64,000 bases of DNA from Granulicella sp. dw_53 (lineage in GTDB: Bacteria > Acidobacteriota > Terriglobia > Terriglobales > Acidobacteriaceae), in assembly GCF_018449545.1 (NCBI RefSeq), contig NZ_JAAVUR010000017.1, forward strand, positions 1 to 64,000, read 5' to 3'. Shown here piece by piece: positions 1-8,434 of the stretch (the stretch's first letter is position 1; every line of letters begins with the position of its first letter). The notes below the pieces were generated by a model. It searched no databases. It was not told the DNA's origin and saw nothing but the letters and a program-made list of their open reading frames with translations. Both the position numbers and the translations under genes were made by a program.

Positions 1-65
1 GTTGTTAGGGTGAGAAAGAACTAACAACGGCAACAACAACGGCGAAGACAAGAACAAGTGCAACC

Positions 66-126
66 GCAGATCCTTCGACTGCGTAACTCGTGGTGAGACT
101 GTGAGTACCTTCGCTCAGAATGACAA
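66..126. repeat. Probable dispersed intergenic repeat unit
   Basis: Non-coding stretch with the phrases CCTTCGACTGCG and CTTCGCTCAGAATGACAA, a wording I recall from short repeats between genes in Acidobacteriaceae genomes. It has an imperfect symmetry around CGTGGTGAGACTGTGAG. There is only one copy in this window, so the call rests on memory of the family. The rest of 1-186 shows no gene. Confidence 0.3.
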
Positions 127-163
127 TTTTTATTTGTAGGGGAGAGGAAGGAAGAAACAACAG

Positions 164-195
164 CACTCATGAAGGCAGCGACAACTTCATGAGTG
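164..195 (-). terminator. Hairpin at the end of the AI-2E permease gene
   Basis: Perfect 11-bp inverted repeat CACTCATGAAG / CTTCATGAGTG around a 10-nt loop, overlapping the permease stop codon at 187-189. On the minus strand it is followed by a weak T-containing stretch (CTGTTGTTTCTTCC). It may end permease transcription. The lack of a clean T-run keeps confidence moderate. Confidence 0.45.
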
Positions 196-1233
196 GGCTG
201 GCTGGTTTGTTCGGGCGCGCCAAAAGTCGAGGAGGGTGGCGGCGATGCTGAAGGTGACGGGGCCGAGGATGATGCCGGTGACTCCGAAGAGGGAGATGCC
301 GCCGAGGATGGAGATGAGGATGGTGACGGGGTGGGCGCGGAGGCGGGTTCCGACGAGGATGGGGTAGAGGATGTTGTCGATGGTGCTGACGATGACTCCG
401 CCCCAGACGGCTAGGATGGCGGCTTTGCCCCAGTGTCCGTTGAAGCCCAGGAAGAGGGCGATGGGAGCCCAGACGAGGACGGCTCCGAAGGCGGGAATCA
501 TGGCCATGACGGCGGTGGTGAAGGCCCAGAGGAAGGGTGCGGGTACTCCGAGGAGCCAGAAGCCCAGGCCGGCTAGGATGCCCTGAATGCCGGCGATGAC
601 GAGGCGTCCGAGGGCGGTGGCGTAGATGGTGTCGTCGAGGCGGGAGAGGAGCTCAGTGCTCTCGTCGTCGCGGAGGGGAAGGAAGGAGCGGAGGAAGCGG
701 AGGGCGAGGAGCCGGTCGCGGAAGAGGAAGAAGAGGATGAAGAGCATGACGACGAGCTGGGTGATGACGCGGAAGGAGCTGCCGAGGACGCGGCCCATGT
801 GGGTTCCGAGGTAGGCGGCGGTGGCGCGGGCGGCGTTATTGATATCGATGGAGTCGGTGAAGTTCTGGAGGCGGGAGGCGAGGGCGGGGTGGTTGGCGAT
901 GAAGTTGGTGATCTTCTGTTGGTTGGCGTCGTCGCGCAGGGCAGAGACGAGATGGAAGGCTTGCTGGGTGAGGTCCTGGGCGAGGAAGAAGCTGGGGATG
1001 ATGACGCTAAGGATGACCAGCAGGAGCGCGACGAGGGCGCAGGCGGAGGGGTTGCGGATTTTGATGGCGAGCCAGTCGTAAGGGCGCTGGGTGACGACGG
1101 CCAGGACGACGGCTCCGACGAGCGCGGAGAAGAAGGGGTAGAGGACCAGGGCGCCGACGACGAGGATGCCAAGCGTGAGGAGGAAGAGTGCGGCTCGTTG
1201 CCAGACTGACTCTTCTGCGTGGCTCTCTGGCAT
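187..1233 (-). CDS. AI-2E family transporter (PerM/TqsA-like permease)
   Basis: A 348-residue polytopic inner-membrane protein of the AI-2E transporter (UPF0118/PerM) family. Hydrophobic segments lie near residues 15-50 and 58-85. A long soluble stretch follows (about 88-150), and a cluster of membrane segments runs from about 150 to the end, the usual layout of the family. Members export autoinducer-2 or other small solutes, or act as ion antiporters; the substrate cannot be read from sequence. Length is normal (about 340-370). The ATG at 1233 gives a short polar N-terminus before the first helix. The gene stands alone, followed by a hairpin at 164-195. The many long ORFs on the opposite strand are GC-rich shadows. 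Confidence 0.88.
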   Translation of the reverse strand: MPESHAEESVWQRAALFLLTLGILVVGALVLYPFFSALVGAVVLAVVTQRPYDWLAIKIRNPSACALVALLLVILSVIIPSFFLAQDLTQQAFHLVSALRDDANQQKITNFIANHPALASRLQNFTDSIDINNAARATAAYLGTHMGRVLGSSFRVITQLVVMLFILFFLFRDRLLALRFLRSFLPLRDDESTELLSRLDDTIYATALGRLVIAGIQGILAGLGFWLLGVPAPFLWAFTTAVMAMIPAFGAVLVWAPIALFLGFNGHWGKAAILAVWGGVIVSTIDNILYPILVGTRLRAHPVTILISILGGISLFGVTGIILGPVTFSIAATLLDFWRARTNQPAHS

Positions 1234-1314
1234 TCGGTGGGCTCCTTTGGGTGTTGCAGGTTTGATGCAGAAGTGGGGCGGTATTGGTGAGGATAAAGCA
1301 GATAAGGGCAGAGA

Positions 1315-2655
1315 TTATTTTTCGGGGAAGGGAACGAACTTTTCGGAGCAGGAGGCGGGGGTGCCTGGGGTTGGGGTTCCCTGGGTGGTGGAGTCGGTGC
1401 CGGTGGGAGGGGTGAGGTTCGAGGAGTTGAGGGTGACGTCGGCGTGCTGGAGGAGGTAGGTGTAGGGGGTAGAGTCGGTGGTGAGGACGTTGTTGAGGGT
1501 GGCGGCGACGCGGTGGGTGTGGTCGTAGCCGTTGAAGGTGATCTTGCCGCCTCCGGAGACGCGGACGTTGCGGAGGGTGATGTCGCGGAAGGTAGGGGGC
1601 GAGCTGCCTTGGAGCGGGCCGTTGGCGGTGTAGCTGGAGTCGAGGGTGATGGGGTTGGGGGAGTTACGGATGCAGACGTCGTCGTAGGTGACGTCGCGGA
1701 CGAGACCGCCGCGGGAGCCGTTGGATTTGATGCGGAGGCCGTTGTCCGGGCCGTCGAGGGAGAGGTCGGTGACGAGGATGTTGTTGACGCCGCCGTTGGT
1801 CTCGCTGCCGATGGACATGCCGTGTCCGTAGTAGAAGTGGTTGTGGGCGACGGTCATGTGGGAGATGGGGTCACCACCTTTGATGGCGACGTTGTCGTCG
1901 CCGGTGCGGATGAAGCTGTGGGTGATGGTGATGTTTTTGGAGCTGCCGGGGTCGACACCGTCGGTGTTGCGGGCTCCGCGCTTGGGCGTGTCGATGCGGA
2001 GGCCCCAGACGGTGAAGCCGTCGCCATGGTTGTAGACGACGTGGAAGTTGGGGGAGTTTTTAAGGGTGATGCGGTAGAGGGTGAAGTCGTCGGCGTAGTC
2101 GGCGACAAGGATGCGGGGGACCTGTTGACGTCCGGAGGGGCGGGCTTGTTCGGCGAGATCCCACCAGGTGACGGATCTGTTGAGGAGGGTTGCGCCGCCG
2201 CGTCCGTCGATGGCGCCTTCGCCCATGACAGCGGCTCGGGAGATGTGTTTGGCGGAGAGGAGGGGCTTGCAGCCGTTGCGTTCTTGGTTGACGAGGCCGC
2301 AGCTTCCGGGGGCGGTCTCGTAGAGTTTGGGGTCGCGGGAGGCGAAGAGGATGGCGTCTTTTTCGACGAGGAGGGTGACGTTGGCTCGGAGTTCGAGGGG
2401 GCCGGAGAGGAAGGCGTTGTGAGTGGCGTCGGCGCGGAGGGCTACGGCGTGGCCTCTGGTGCAGTTGTCGAGAGCTTTCTGGATGCGGGCGGTGTCGAGT
2501 TTTGCCTCGTTCTCGGGAGAGATGGGGGATGTTAGTTGCGCGGTGAGGGTGGTGCAGATGGGGGGAAGGGTGGGTTCGATGACGGTGCGGGTGTCTTGCG
2601 CGAGGAGTGGGGCGGCGAGGGCGAGGAGGATGAGGGAGGCGCGTGTGGGGGTCAT
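1315..2655 (-). CDS. Exported glycoside hydrolase family 28 (polygalacturonase-like)
   Basis: Pectin-degrading right-handed beta-helix enzyme that would hydrolyse alpha-1,4-galacturonan outside the cytoplasm. From the ATG at 2655 the protein has 446 residues and opens with a signal peptide (MTPTRASLILLALAAPLLAQ). The four GH28 signature blocks appear in order: NTDGVDP, GDDNVAIK, GHGMSIGS and RIKSN, which supply the catalytic aspartates, the histidine and the substrate-binding Arg/Lys. The frame is open to 2769, but those extra 38 codons read through a palindromic intergenic repeat (2726-2769), so the later start is preferred. The C-terminal tail is Thr/Pro-rich. Endo- or exo-specificity, and rhamnogalacturonan rather than homogalacturonan as substrate, cannot be decided. 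Confidence 0.9.
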   Translation of the reverse strand: MTPTRASLILLALAAPLLAQDTRTVIEPTLPPICTTLTAQLTSPISPENEAKLDTARIQKALDNCTRGHAVALRADATHNAFLSGPLELRANVTLLVEKDAILFASRDPKLYETAPGSCGLVNQERNGCKPLLSAKHISRAAVMGEGAIDGRGGATLLNRSVTWWDLAEQARPSGRQQVPRILVADYADDFTLYRITLKNSPNFHVVYNHGDGFTVWGLRIDTPKRGARNTDGVDPGSSKNITITHSFIRTGDDNVAIKGGDPISHMTVAHNHFYYGHGMSIGSETNGGVNNILVTDLSLDGPDNGLRIKSNGSRGGLVRDVTYDDVCIRNSPNPITLDSSYTANGPLQGSSPPTFRDITLRNVRVSGGGKITFNGYDHTHRVAATLNNVLTTDSTPYTYLLQHADVTLNSSNLTPPTGTDSTTQGTPTPGTPASCSEKFVPFPEK

Positions 2656-2725
2656 GGTGGTCGTACCACTATGCCTTTTGTGGGTGGATTTGGGAAGAGG
2701 GATTCGGCGGTCGTGCTTGCGCATG

Positions 2726-2769
2726 TTGCCCCACCCTATTTGCGATGAAGCTGCAAGAAGGGTGGCCAA
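2726..2769. repeat. Palindromic intergenic repeat, copy 1
   Basis: Arms TTGCCCCACCCT (2726-2737) and AGGGTGGCCAA (2759-2769) flank about 21 nt. The wording matches copy 2 at 6140-6184 (CCCACCCT...GGATGGGGC). It lies between the GH28 and acyltransferase genes and looks like a REP-type element that can form a hairpin. Confidence 0.5.
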
Positions 2770-2777
2770 CCGGGTGT

Positions 2778-3935
2778 TTAGGTTAGGACGGGTGTTTTGC
2801 CGTCGGCGCTTGATGGGGCCGTATCGGCCGCCGATAGATCTTCACGGCCGGGCGTGGCTGGGGGAGCGAGTTTGTGGCCGAGGCGCATCATGGGCTTCTC
2901 TACCAGGTAGAAGCTGGCGAGGGCGCAGAGGAAGGAGAATCCTAAATTGAGTGGCCACTGTTGGAGGATTCCGAGAGGCTTGGTCGTGAAGAAATGCGAT
3001 ATCACAAACAGTTGCTGCCACAGATAGAGGCTGTATGAGACGCGACCGATATAGCGGAGGACCGGATGTTCGAGAATCTTTCCAAGAATGTTGTGAGGAT
3101 GAAGAATCGATCCCATGATCATTATGGGCAAGAGAACAGACATGGCGGCGATCTGCCAGTTCGATGGCTTGACTGGTATGAGAGAGATCACCACTAGCAG
3201 TACCAATGGCCACCACTTCGCAGCTCTCAAGAGAGGCTTTTTGTCTCGCACTCCATAGACTAGGATGGCAATTATCGCCGGAATCAACAATGCATCGAGA
3301 CGAATGTCTGTGTGCCACCGGATTGTGAGCCACGGACGAGTACGGAGTTGGTAGGCTCGGTTGGCTAAGACCAGTGCGGTCAGAAAAAGTAAGGCTGGTA
3401 CACGGAAACGTTTCTTGGTGAAGACGAGCAGTGCAGGGAGGATGAAATAGAAGTGTTCTTCTACAGCGAGCGACCAGAAATGTCCCGTGAAGACTGCAAC
3501 ATTAGGTAATGCTGCTCGGCCAAGAAGGCGAGTGTAGTTTCTGTAGAAGAAGATAGCTGCAAAGATCTCTGTGCGATGCACGACGAGGTATCCGAGAAGG
3601 CCGAGTATCACCACTGTGAAGAGATAGAGAAATGCAGCGGGCAATATTCGAAAAAAACGTCGAATGTAGAAGCCCCGAAGAGAGATAGAGCCGTTTTGGC
3701 TTTCCTCTTCCAACAGCCTCGAGCAGATCAAGATACCGCTAATCGCAAAAAATGTATCTACGCCTCTATCACCGTATTCGTACAGCCAGCGAGTATTGAA
3801 GGGGCCAAAGGTATGCAAGCTTTCGTGGGTGAAGATAACACCCAAAATGGCGAGGGCTCTCCATCCATCCAGTGTTGGAAGATAGCCGGTTCGTTTTTTC
3901 GATGTCTTGCCGACGTTCGATTCCGCGATCTGCAT
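2778..3935 (-). CDS. Acyltransferase family 3 membrane protein (OafA/YrhL-like)
   Basis: Integral membrane acyltransferase of the acyltransferase-3 family, 385 residues with about ten hydrophobic segments. Members move acetyl or other acyl groups from the cytoplasm onto surface sugars such as O-antigen, exopolysaccharide or peptidoglycan. Family landmarks are GWRALAILGVIFTHES near residue 26 (catalytic-type His), RGVDTFFAISGILI near 57 and SLAVEEHFYFILPALL near 153. No periplasmic SGNH domain is fused at the C-terminus. The 40-residue tail is polar and low in complexity. Base composition is less GC-extreme than the flanking GH28 and holA genes, which may reflect later acquisition. No sugar-biosynthesis neighbours are present to indicate the acceptor. 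Confidence 0.87.
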   Translation of the reverse strand: MQIAESNVGKTSKKRTGYLPTLDGWRALAILGVIFTHESLHTFGPFNTRWLYEYGDRGVDTFFAISGILICSRLLEEESQNGSISLRGFYIRRFFRILPAAFLYLFTVVILGLLGYLVVHRTEIFAAIFFYRNYTRLLGRAALPNVAVFTGHFWSLAVEEHFYFILPALLVFTKKRFRVPALLFLTALVLANRAYQLRTRPWLTIRWHTDIRLDALLIPAIIAILVYGVRDKKPLLRAAKWWPLVLLVVISLIPVKPSNWQIAAMSVLLPIMIMGSILHPHNILGKILEHPVLRYIGRVSYSLYLWQQLFVISHFFTTKPLGILQQWPLNLGFSFLCALASFYLVEKPMMRLGHKLAPPATPGREDLSAADTAPSSADGKTPVLT

Positions 3936-4235
3936 TCAGTATCCAACCTTCCTGTTCGACCAGGGTGTCGCAGTGCTTCGCCGAATTGTGCCCATAGGAG
4001 GATCGTATGGGTCGGTGTTCTGCTCACTCTGGCGTTAGGGAGAGTAGTGAAGTTCATTGATTCAAAGGAGGACGGATCTCGCGAACGACCCTTCTTCTTC
4101 GCGACCTTGAGAGATAAGATGCTGCTTTTGAAGGCTTGAGCGAAAAAGATCCTAAGAGATTTTCTCAAGAAGGAGGGTGGCGTGCCAATGAGCCCGTTTG
4201 TGGGAACGGGAGTCGAAGGCGTCTCACTGCGGAGT
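3936..4235. other. Intergenic region upstream of the acyltransferase gene
   Basis: About 300 bases between the acyltransferase start and the holA stop. ORFs on both strands exist but show no recognisable protein character. A small stem CCCGTTT / GAACGGG (4193-4210) lies downstream of holA and could contribute to termination. Confidence 0.4.
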
Positions 4236-5477
4236 TTATAGCTCCATGGCGAATTGGAGGGTGGGGTCGTAGAGGTTGGGTTTGGGCTCGGTGGCGAGGT
4301 CGAGGATGAGGCGCTCGAGGACCAGGAGTTTGTTGGCGGGGGAGCTGCGGAGCTCGAGGTCGGCGCGGGCTACGAGGCGGATGGCGCGGGTGAGGTCGCG
4401 GCGGGATTTGTAGCGTCGGGCTTGCTTGATTAGGTCTTCGGCGGCGAAGGGAGGCATGCGGAAGCCTTGCCAGAGGACCTGCCAGATGGCGCGGGAGTCG
4501 CGGACGTTCTTCTCGGAGATGATGAGCATCTGGCGGAAGGTGCGGGCTAGCATGTAGAGGTGGCCGATGGCTGCGTCTTCGCCTCCGTCTGAGGCGTTGA
4601 GGAGGCCGTGCAGGAGGAGAAGGGCGCGGGGACGGTCGCGGAGGCTGATGGCGTCGGTGAGCTCGTAGAGGGAGCGCTGTTTGGCGGCGAGGACCATGGT
4701 CTCGACGTCGCCGAGGGTTACTCGGTTGCGGGCTAGGGTGGATGGTAGATTTTTCGACTCGCTGGGCTCGCTCGGGAGGGCACTTTTCTCTGTGTTGGAG
4801 GGATCGGGCGCTTCCTGGGTAGGAGCGATGGGGGCGGAGACGTAGAGGAGGAGCTTTTCGAACTCGCTGGAGATGAGCATCATGTCGGCTCCGAGGGCGT
4901 CTACGAGCTCGCGGGCTGCGTCGGGGTCGAACTTGATGTTCTGGGCTTCAGCGGCGGTGGTGACCCATTTGATGGCGTCGTTCTCTTCGACGCGTGCGAG
5001 TTCGACGAGGCTGCACCAGTCGCCTAGGGACTCGCGGATCTTTTCGTAGCGTTCCTTGTCCTGGTAGTCCATTTTGCGGAGGTCGGTGGGGATGCGGAGG
5101 TGGTCGGCGACGAAGATCAGGAGGGCGGCGGGGTTGGGGGAGCGGAAGTAGGCATCGATGGCGGCGAACTCGTCTTTTTTGGAGCCGCGGCCGTAGAGAG
5201 TCTTGAGGTTGCGGATGAAGAAGACCTGAAAGGGCGCCATCAGGGACGGGGTCTGGGCCTGGTCGAGGATCTCGAAGATGGAGGTCTCGGCGAGGTCGAG
5301 GTCGTGGAGGCAGAAGTCGCGGGTGGAGATGGGCGCCAGGGTCTCGAGGACGGCTTTGCGGCAGCGGTCGTAGAGGAAGATCTCGTCGCCGAGGAGGACG
5401 TAGCCAGGACGGATGGCGGGGGTGGCGATTTCTGCTACGAAGCGGTCGGTGGGTGCGAAGGATTTGAGCGAGGCCAT
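4236..5477 (-). CDS. holA: DNA polymerase III subunit delta
   Basis: Delta subunit of the clamp loader, which opens the beta sliding clamp during replication; a cytoplasmic AAA+-like protein without ATPase activity. The 413-residue product shows the HolA pattern: an N-terminal region with GYVLLGDEIFLYDRCRKAVL (about residues 25-45), a middle AAA-like domain, and a C-terminal helical collar containing ELTDAISLRDRPRALLLLHGLL and LELRSSPANKLLVLERLIL. It is longer than E. coli HolA (343) because of a Pro/Ser-rich insert near residues 215-245. Its ATG overlaps the lptE stop by one base (TAATG), so the two are translationally coupled. The lptE-holA order is common in bacteria. Confidence 0.9.
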   Translation of the reverse strand: MASLKSFAPTDRFVAEIATPAIRPGYVLLGDEIFLYDRCRKAVLETLAPISTRDFCLHDLDLAETSIFEILDQAQTPSLMAPFQVFFIRNLKTLYGRGSKKDEFAAIDAYFRSPNPAALLIFVADHLRIPTDLRKMDYQDKERYEKIRESLGDWCSLVELARVEENDAIKWVTTAAEAQNIKFDPDAARELVDALGADMMLISSEFEKLLLYVSAPIAPTQEAPDPSNTEKSALPSEPSESKNLPSTLARNRVTLGDVETMVLAAKQRSLYELTDAISLRDRPRALLLLHGLLNASDGGEDAAIGHLYMLARTFRQMLIISEKNVRDSRAIWQVLWQGFRMPPFAAEDLIKQARRYKSRRDLTRAIRLVARADLELRSSPANKLLVLERLILDLATEPKPNLYDPTLQFAMEL

Positions 5478-5995
5478 TAGAAGGACTCCAGCAGATCGCT
5501 GACGATTGCGGTGGCGAAGGTGCGGGAGATGCGGGAGACGGCGGGGGTGTTCTCCTGGAGGAAGCCGCTGAGGTCGAGGGTGGACTGGTACTGCTCGTGG
5601 TAGAGGAGGTTGTCGTTCTCGTAGAGGACACGGCCGTCGTGGGCGGTGAGAAGGATCTTGGCGGTGATGGTGATGAGGTAGCTGGAGGTCTCGCCGGAGG
5701 AGGAGTCGTAGGTGAGGGGGGCGACGGTCTGGGTGAGGATGGTGCCGTGGAGGGTGGCGTCGGCGGAGGGGGTGTCGGAGTTGAGGATGTGGTACTTGGT
5801 GCGGGTGTTGAGCTCGCGGACGAGGGCCTGGGTGAAGGCTACTTCGGTGTGGTACGCCTGGACCTTGGTGGTGAAGATGGGGACGGCGAGGGTCTGGATG
5901 TCGGGGGGCAGGTGCGTGGCCGCGCCGAGCTGATGGTAGCCGCAGCCGACCAGAGGGCTGAGGAGGAGCGGCAGAAGTAAGAGGCGGAGGCGCAT
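5477..5995 (-). CDS. lptE: LPS-assembly lipoprotein LptE
   Basis: Outer-membrane lipoprotein that plugs and assists the LptD translocon in placing lipopolysaccharide on the cell surface. The 172-residue precursor has a Leu-rich signal peptide ending in the lipobox LVGC, with Cys18 as the lipidated residue, followed directly by the family hallmark GYHQLGAATHLPPDIQTLAVPIF (read in pieces). The remainder is the small alpha/beta LptE fold with the typical ALVRELNTRTKY and TATLH-like segments. It precedes holA with a one-base overlap, supporting co-transcription. Length is normal for the family. Its presence indicates an LPS-bearing diderm. Confidence 0.87.
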   Translation of the reverse strand: MRLRLLLLPLLLSPLVGCGYHQLGAATHLPPDIQTLAVPIFTTKVQAYHTEVAFTQALVRELNTRTKYHILNSDTPSADATLHGTILTQTVAPLTYDSSSGETSSYLITITAKILLTAHDGRVLYENDNLLYHEQYQSTLDLSGFLQENTPAVSRISRTFATAIVSDLLESF

Positions 5996-6139
5996 TCGTC
6001 TTGTTTTTATTGTCGCATTGGTGAGGGAGGGGATTTAGGTGGATTTCGTGTGGGTATCGGGGTGGTGAGGGTGATAGATCGATTCGGGCGACGACTACTC
6101 AGACGCGGAATGGTGGGATTTGTCGCTGGGGAAGAGTTA

Positions 6140-6184
6140 CATCCCACCCTTCGCGAGAGACAAGGGCGCGAAGGATGGGGCACC
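6140..6184. repeat. Palindromic intergenic repeat, copy 2
   Basis: CATCCCACCCTTCGCG (6140-6155) faces CGCGAAGGATGGGGCACC (from 6167) across an 11-nt loop. Apart from one G:T position the stem is nearly perfect. It shares its CCCACCCT / GGATGGGGC core with the repeat at 2726-2769. It lies in the space between lptE and ftsH. Confidence 0.55.
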
Positions 6185-6211
6185 GGGGGGCGGTGGTGCT
6201 TCGGGTGAAAT

Positions 6212-6243
6212 AAAAAGAGGCAGCCATTTGGCTGCCTCTTTTA
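6212..6243 (-). terminator. Rho-independent terminator of ftsH
   Basis: Perfect stem AAAGAGGCAGCC / GGCTGCCTCTTT with a 4-base loop, 20 bases past the ftsH stop. On the minus strand it runs into TTTTTATTTC, a classical U-tract. On the plus strand it is followed by only a short T-run. Confidence 0.88.
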
Positions 6244-6262
6244 GTGGATAGGGCGTTGTTTC

Positions 6263-8188
6263 TTATGCGGGCGAAGGCTGGCCTTCGTTGAAGCCAGGCT
6301 TGCGGGGCGGGTTTTCCGGCTTGAGGACCTTCTGGGTGTCGCCGTCGGACGGGGGACCGGCCTGGGCGAGGGGGGATTTGAGGGCGGGGAGGTCCTTGCC
6401 TTCGATGATGAGCTTGATTTCGGCGGCATCCAAGGTCTCACGCTCGAGCAGGGCGGTGGCCATGCGGTGCATGATGTCCTTGTTATTGTTGAGGATGCTG
6501 TAGGCCGAGTTGTAGGCTGTGTCGACGAAGTTGCGGACCTCGGCGTCGATCTTGCGGGCGGTGTCCTCTGAGTAGTCGCGGGCCTGTGCCAGGTCGCGGC
6601 CGAGGAAAACCTCCTGCTCCTTCTTGCCGTAGGTGAGGGGTCCCATATCGGACATTCCGAACTCGCAGACCATGCGGCGAGCGAGTTCAGTAGCGCGGAC
6701 GATGTCGTTGCCGGCACCGGTGGTCTTGCGGCCCATGAAGATCTCTTCGGCGCAGCGTCCGCCCATGAGGACGGCGAGCTGGGTGTCGAGATAGTCCTTG
6801 GTGACGGTGTGCTTGTCCTCTTCGGGCAAGTGCATCGTGACTCCGAGGGCCATGCCGCGGGGGATGATGGTGACCTTGTGGAGGGGGTCGGAGTGCTCGC
6901 GGAGGGCGGCGACGAGGACGTGGCCGGCTTCGTGGTAGGCGGTGTCCTTTTTGTCGTCGTCGGAGAGGAGCATGGACTTGCGCTCCGCGCCCATCATGAC
7001 CTTGTCCTTGGCTACTTCAAAGTCATACATGTGGACCGACTTGCGATTGAAGCGGGCGGCGGTGAGGGCGGCCTCGTTGACCATGTTGGCGAGGTCGGCT
7101 CCGGAGAAGCCCGGTGTGCCGCGAGCGAGGACGTTGAGGTCAACGTCTTCGGCCATGGGGACCTTCTTGGAGTGAACCTTGAGGACTTCCTCGCGGCCAC
7201 GGATGTCGGGACGATCGACCATGACGCGGCGATCGAAACGACCGGGACGGAGGAGGGCTGGATCGAGCACGTCAGGACGGTTGGTGGCCGCGACGAGGAT
7301 GACACCGTCGTTGGCTTCGAAGCCGTCCATCTCGACCAGAAGCTGGTTGAGGGTCTGCTCGCGCTCGTCGTGTCCGCCGCCGAGGCCTGCGCCACGGTGA
7401 CGTCCGACTGCGTCGATTTCGTCGATGAAGATGATGCAAGGAGCGTTCTTCTTGCCCTGCTCGAAGAGGTCGCGGACGCGCGAGGCGCCGACGCCTACGA
7501 ACATTTCAACGAAGTCCGAACCGGAGATAGAGAAGAAGGGAACGTTGGCTTCGCCAGCGACTGCGCGGGCGAGGAGGGTCTTACCGGTGCCCGGAGGTCC
7601 GACGAGGAGGACGCCCTTGGGGATTCGGCCGCCGAGGCGCTGGAACTTTTGGGACTCGCGGAGGAACTCGATAATCTCCTTGAGCTCTTCCTTGGCTTCG
7701 TCTACGCCAGCGACGTCCTTGAAGGTGATCTTCTTCTGCTGCATGGAGAGCAGGCGGGCGCGTGACTTGCCGAAGCTCATGGCCTTGTTTCCGCCGGACT
7801 GCATCTGGCGGAGAAGGAAGAACCAGAGGCCAAGAAGCAGAGCGAAGGGCGCGAGCTGGATGAGGAAGCCCAGCCAGGCGTTCGAGTTCTGATCCTTGAT
7901 GGTGATGTTGACGCCGTGCTCGCGAAGCGTCTTGTACATGTCGGGATAGTTCCCCGGGATCGTGGTGTGGAACTGTGTTTTCTCGTCACCACGATACTTC
8001 GCGATCACCTCGGCTCCGTTTACGTTGACCTCAGAGATCTTGCCTTGGTCTGCGTCGTTGAGGAGCTGGGTGAGGCTAATGGTCTTGTCCTGGCCTGCAC
8101 CGGTGCCCTTGACGACAAACTGCCAAAGGAAGACCAGGCACGCAATCATGAAGACCCAGATCAGAATTTGTTTGACGGTAGAGTTCAA
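6263..8188 (-). CDS. ftsH: ATP-dependent zinc metalloprotease FtsH
   Basis: Membrane-anchored AAA+ protease that extracts and degrades misfolded or short-lived membrane and cytoplasmic proteins. The 641-residue protein has transmembrane helices at about 7-25 and 105-127 flanking a small periplasmic domain. Walker A GPPGTGKT is at 197-204, Walker B IIFIDEID near 252-259, the second region of homology TNRPDVLDPALLRPGRFDR near 302-320, and the zinc site HEAGH at 419-423. Length is typical. The C-terminus is Pro/Lys-rich. It lies downstream of tilS on the same strand, an association seen in many bacteria, but 246 bases with an inverted repeat separate them. A clear terminator follows. Confidence 0.97.
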   Translation of the reverse strand: MNSTVKQILIWVFMIACLVFLWQFVVKGTGAGQDKTISLTQLLNDADQGKISEVNVNGAEVIAKYRGDEKTQFHTTIPGNYPDMYKTLREHGVNITIKDQNSNAWLGFLIQLAPFALLLGLWFFLLRQMQSGGNKAMSFGKSRARLLSMQQKKITFKDVAGVDEAKEELKEIIEFLRESQKFQRLGGRIPKGVLLVGPPGTGKTLLARAVAGEANVPFFSISGSDFVEMFVGVGASRVRDLFEQGKKNAPCIIFIDEIDAVGRHRGAGLGGGHDEREQTLNQLLVEMDGFEANDGVILVAATNRPDVLDPALLRPGRFDRRVMVDRPDIRGREEVLKVHSKKVPMAEDVDLNVLARGTPGFSGADLANMVNEAALTAARFNRKSVHMYDFEVAKDKVMMGAERKSMLLSDDDKKDTAYHEAGHVLVAALREHSDPLHKVTIIPRGMALGVTMHLPEEDKHTVTKDYLDTQLAVLMGGRCAEEIFMGRKTTGAGNDIVRATELARRMVCEFGMSDMGPLTYGKKEQEVFLGRDLAQARDYSEDTARKIDAEVRNFVDTAYNSAYSILNNNKDIMHRMATALLERETLDAAEIKLIIEGKDLPALKSPLAQAGPPSDGDTQKVLKPENPPRKPGFNEGQPSPA

Positions 8189-8367
8189 AGCCTATTTCCT
8201 CATTTTCCGGTCCCGATACTGCTTATGTGATGCACAGTGATGGTGTCGGACCCGGCACAAGCAAATATTTCGCTGTGCCTATCACCATTAGACGACATCG
8301 GGAAGGGAAGGTTCCAAAAATGGAATAGAGATGCTCTACCCCCAAGTAACTTCCCGCGCCGACACCT

Positions 8368-8403
8368 ACCCTGAATTCTACTCTCAGCGGGCGAATTCAG
8401 GGT
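8368..8403 (-). terminator. Inverted repeat between tilS and ftsH
   Basis: Perfect 11-bp arms ACCCTGAATTC (8368-8378) and GAATTCAGGGT (8393-8403) separated by 14 nt, about 30 bases past the tilS stop. There is no T-run on the minus strand, so it may be a weak terminator, an attenuator or an mRNA-stabilising hairpin. The rest of 8189-8434 shows no convincing gene. Confidence 0.4.
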
Positions 8404-8434
8404 TTGATAGAGGTGATGTTCCAGCAATTAATGT

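Noticed and set aside
193..414. Plus-strand acidic ORF (and similar long plus-strand ORFs up to 1209 and 1444-2535)
   Set aside because: Low-complexity Glu/Asp/Gly translations opposite real genes; antisense artefacts of GC-rich codon use.
2423..2950. 175-codon plus-strand ORF across the GH28/acyltransferase junction
   Set aside because: Antisense to two recognisable genes and to a palindromic repeat; no family resemblance.
8200..8427. 75-codon minus-strand ORF between tilS and ftsH
   Set aside because: Reads through the 8368-8403 inverted repeat, has no recognisable motif and no good ribosome-binding site.
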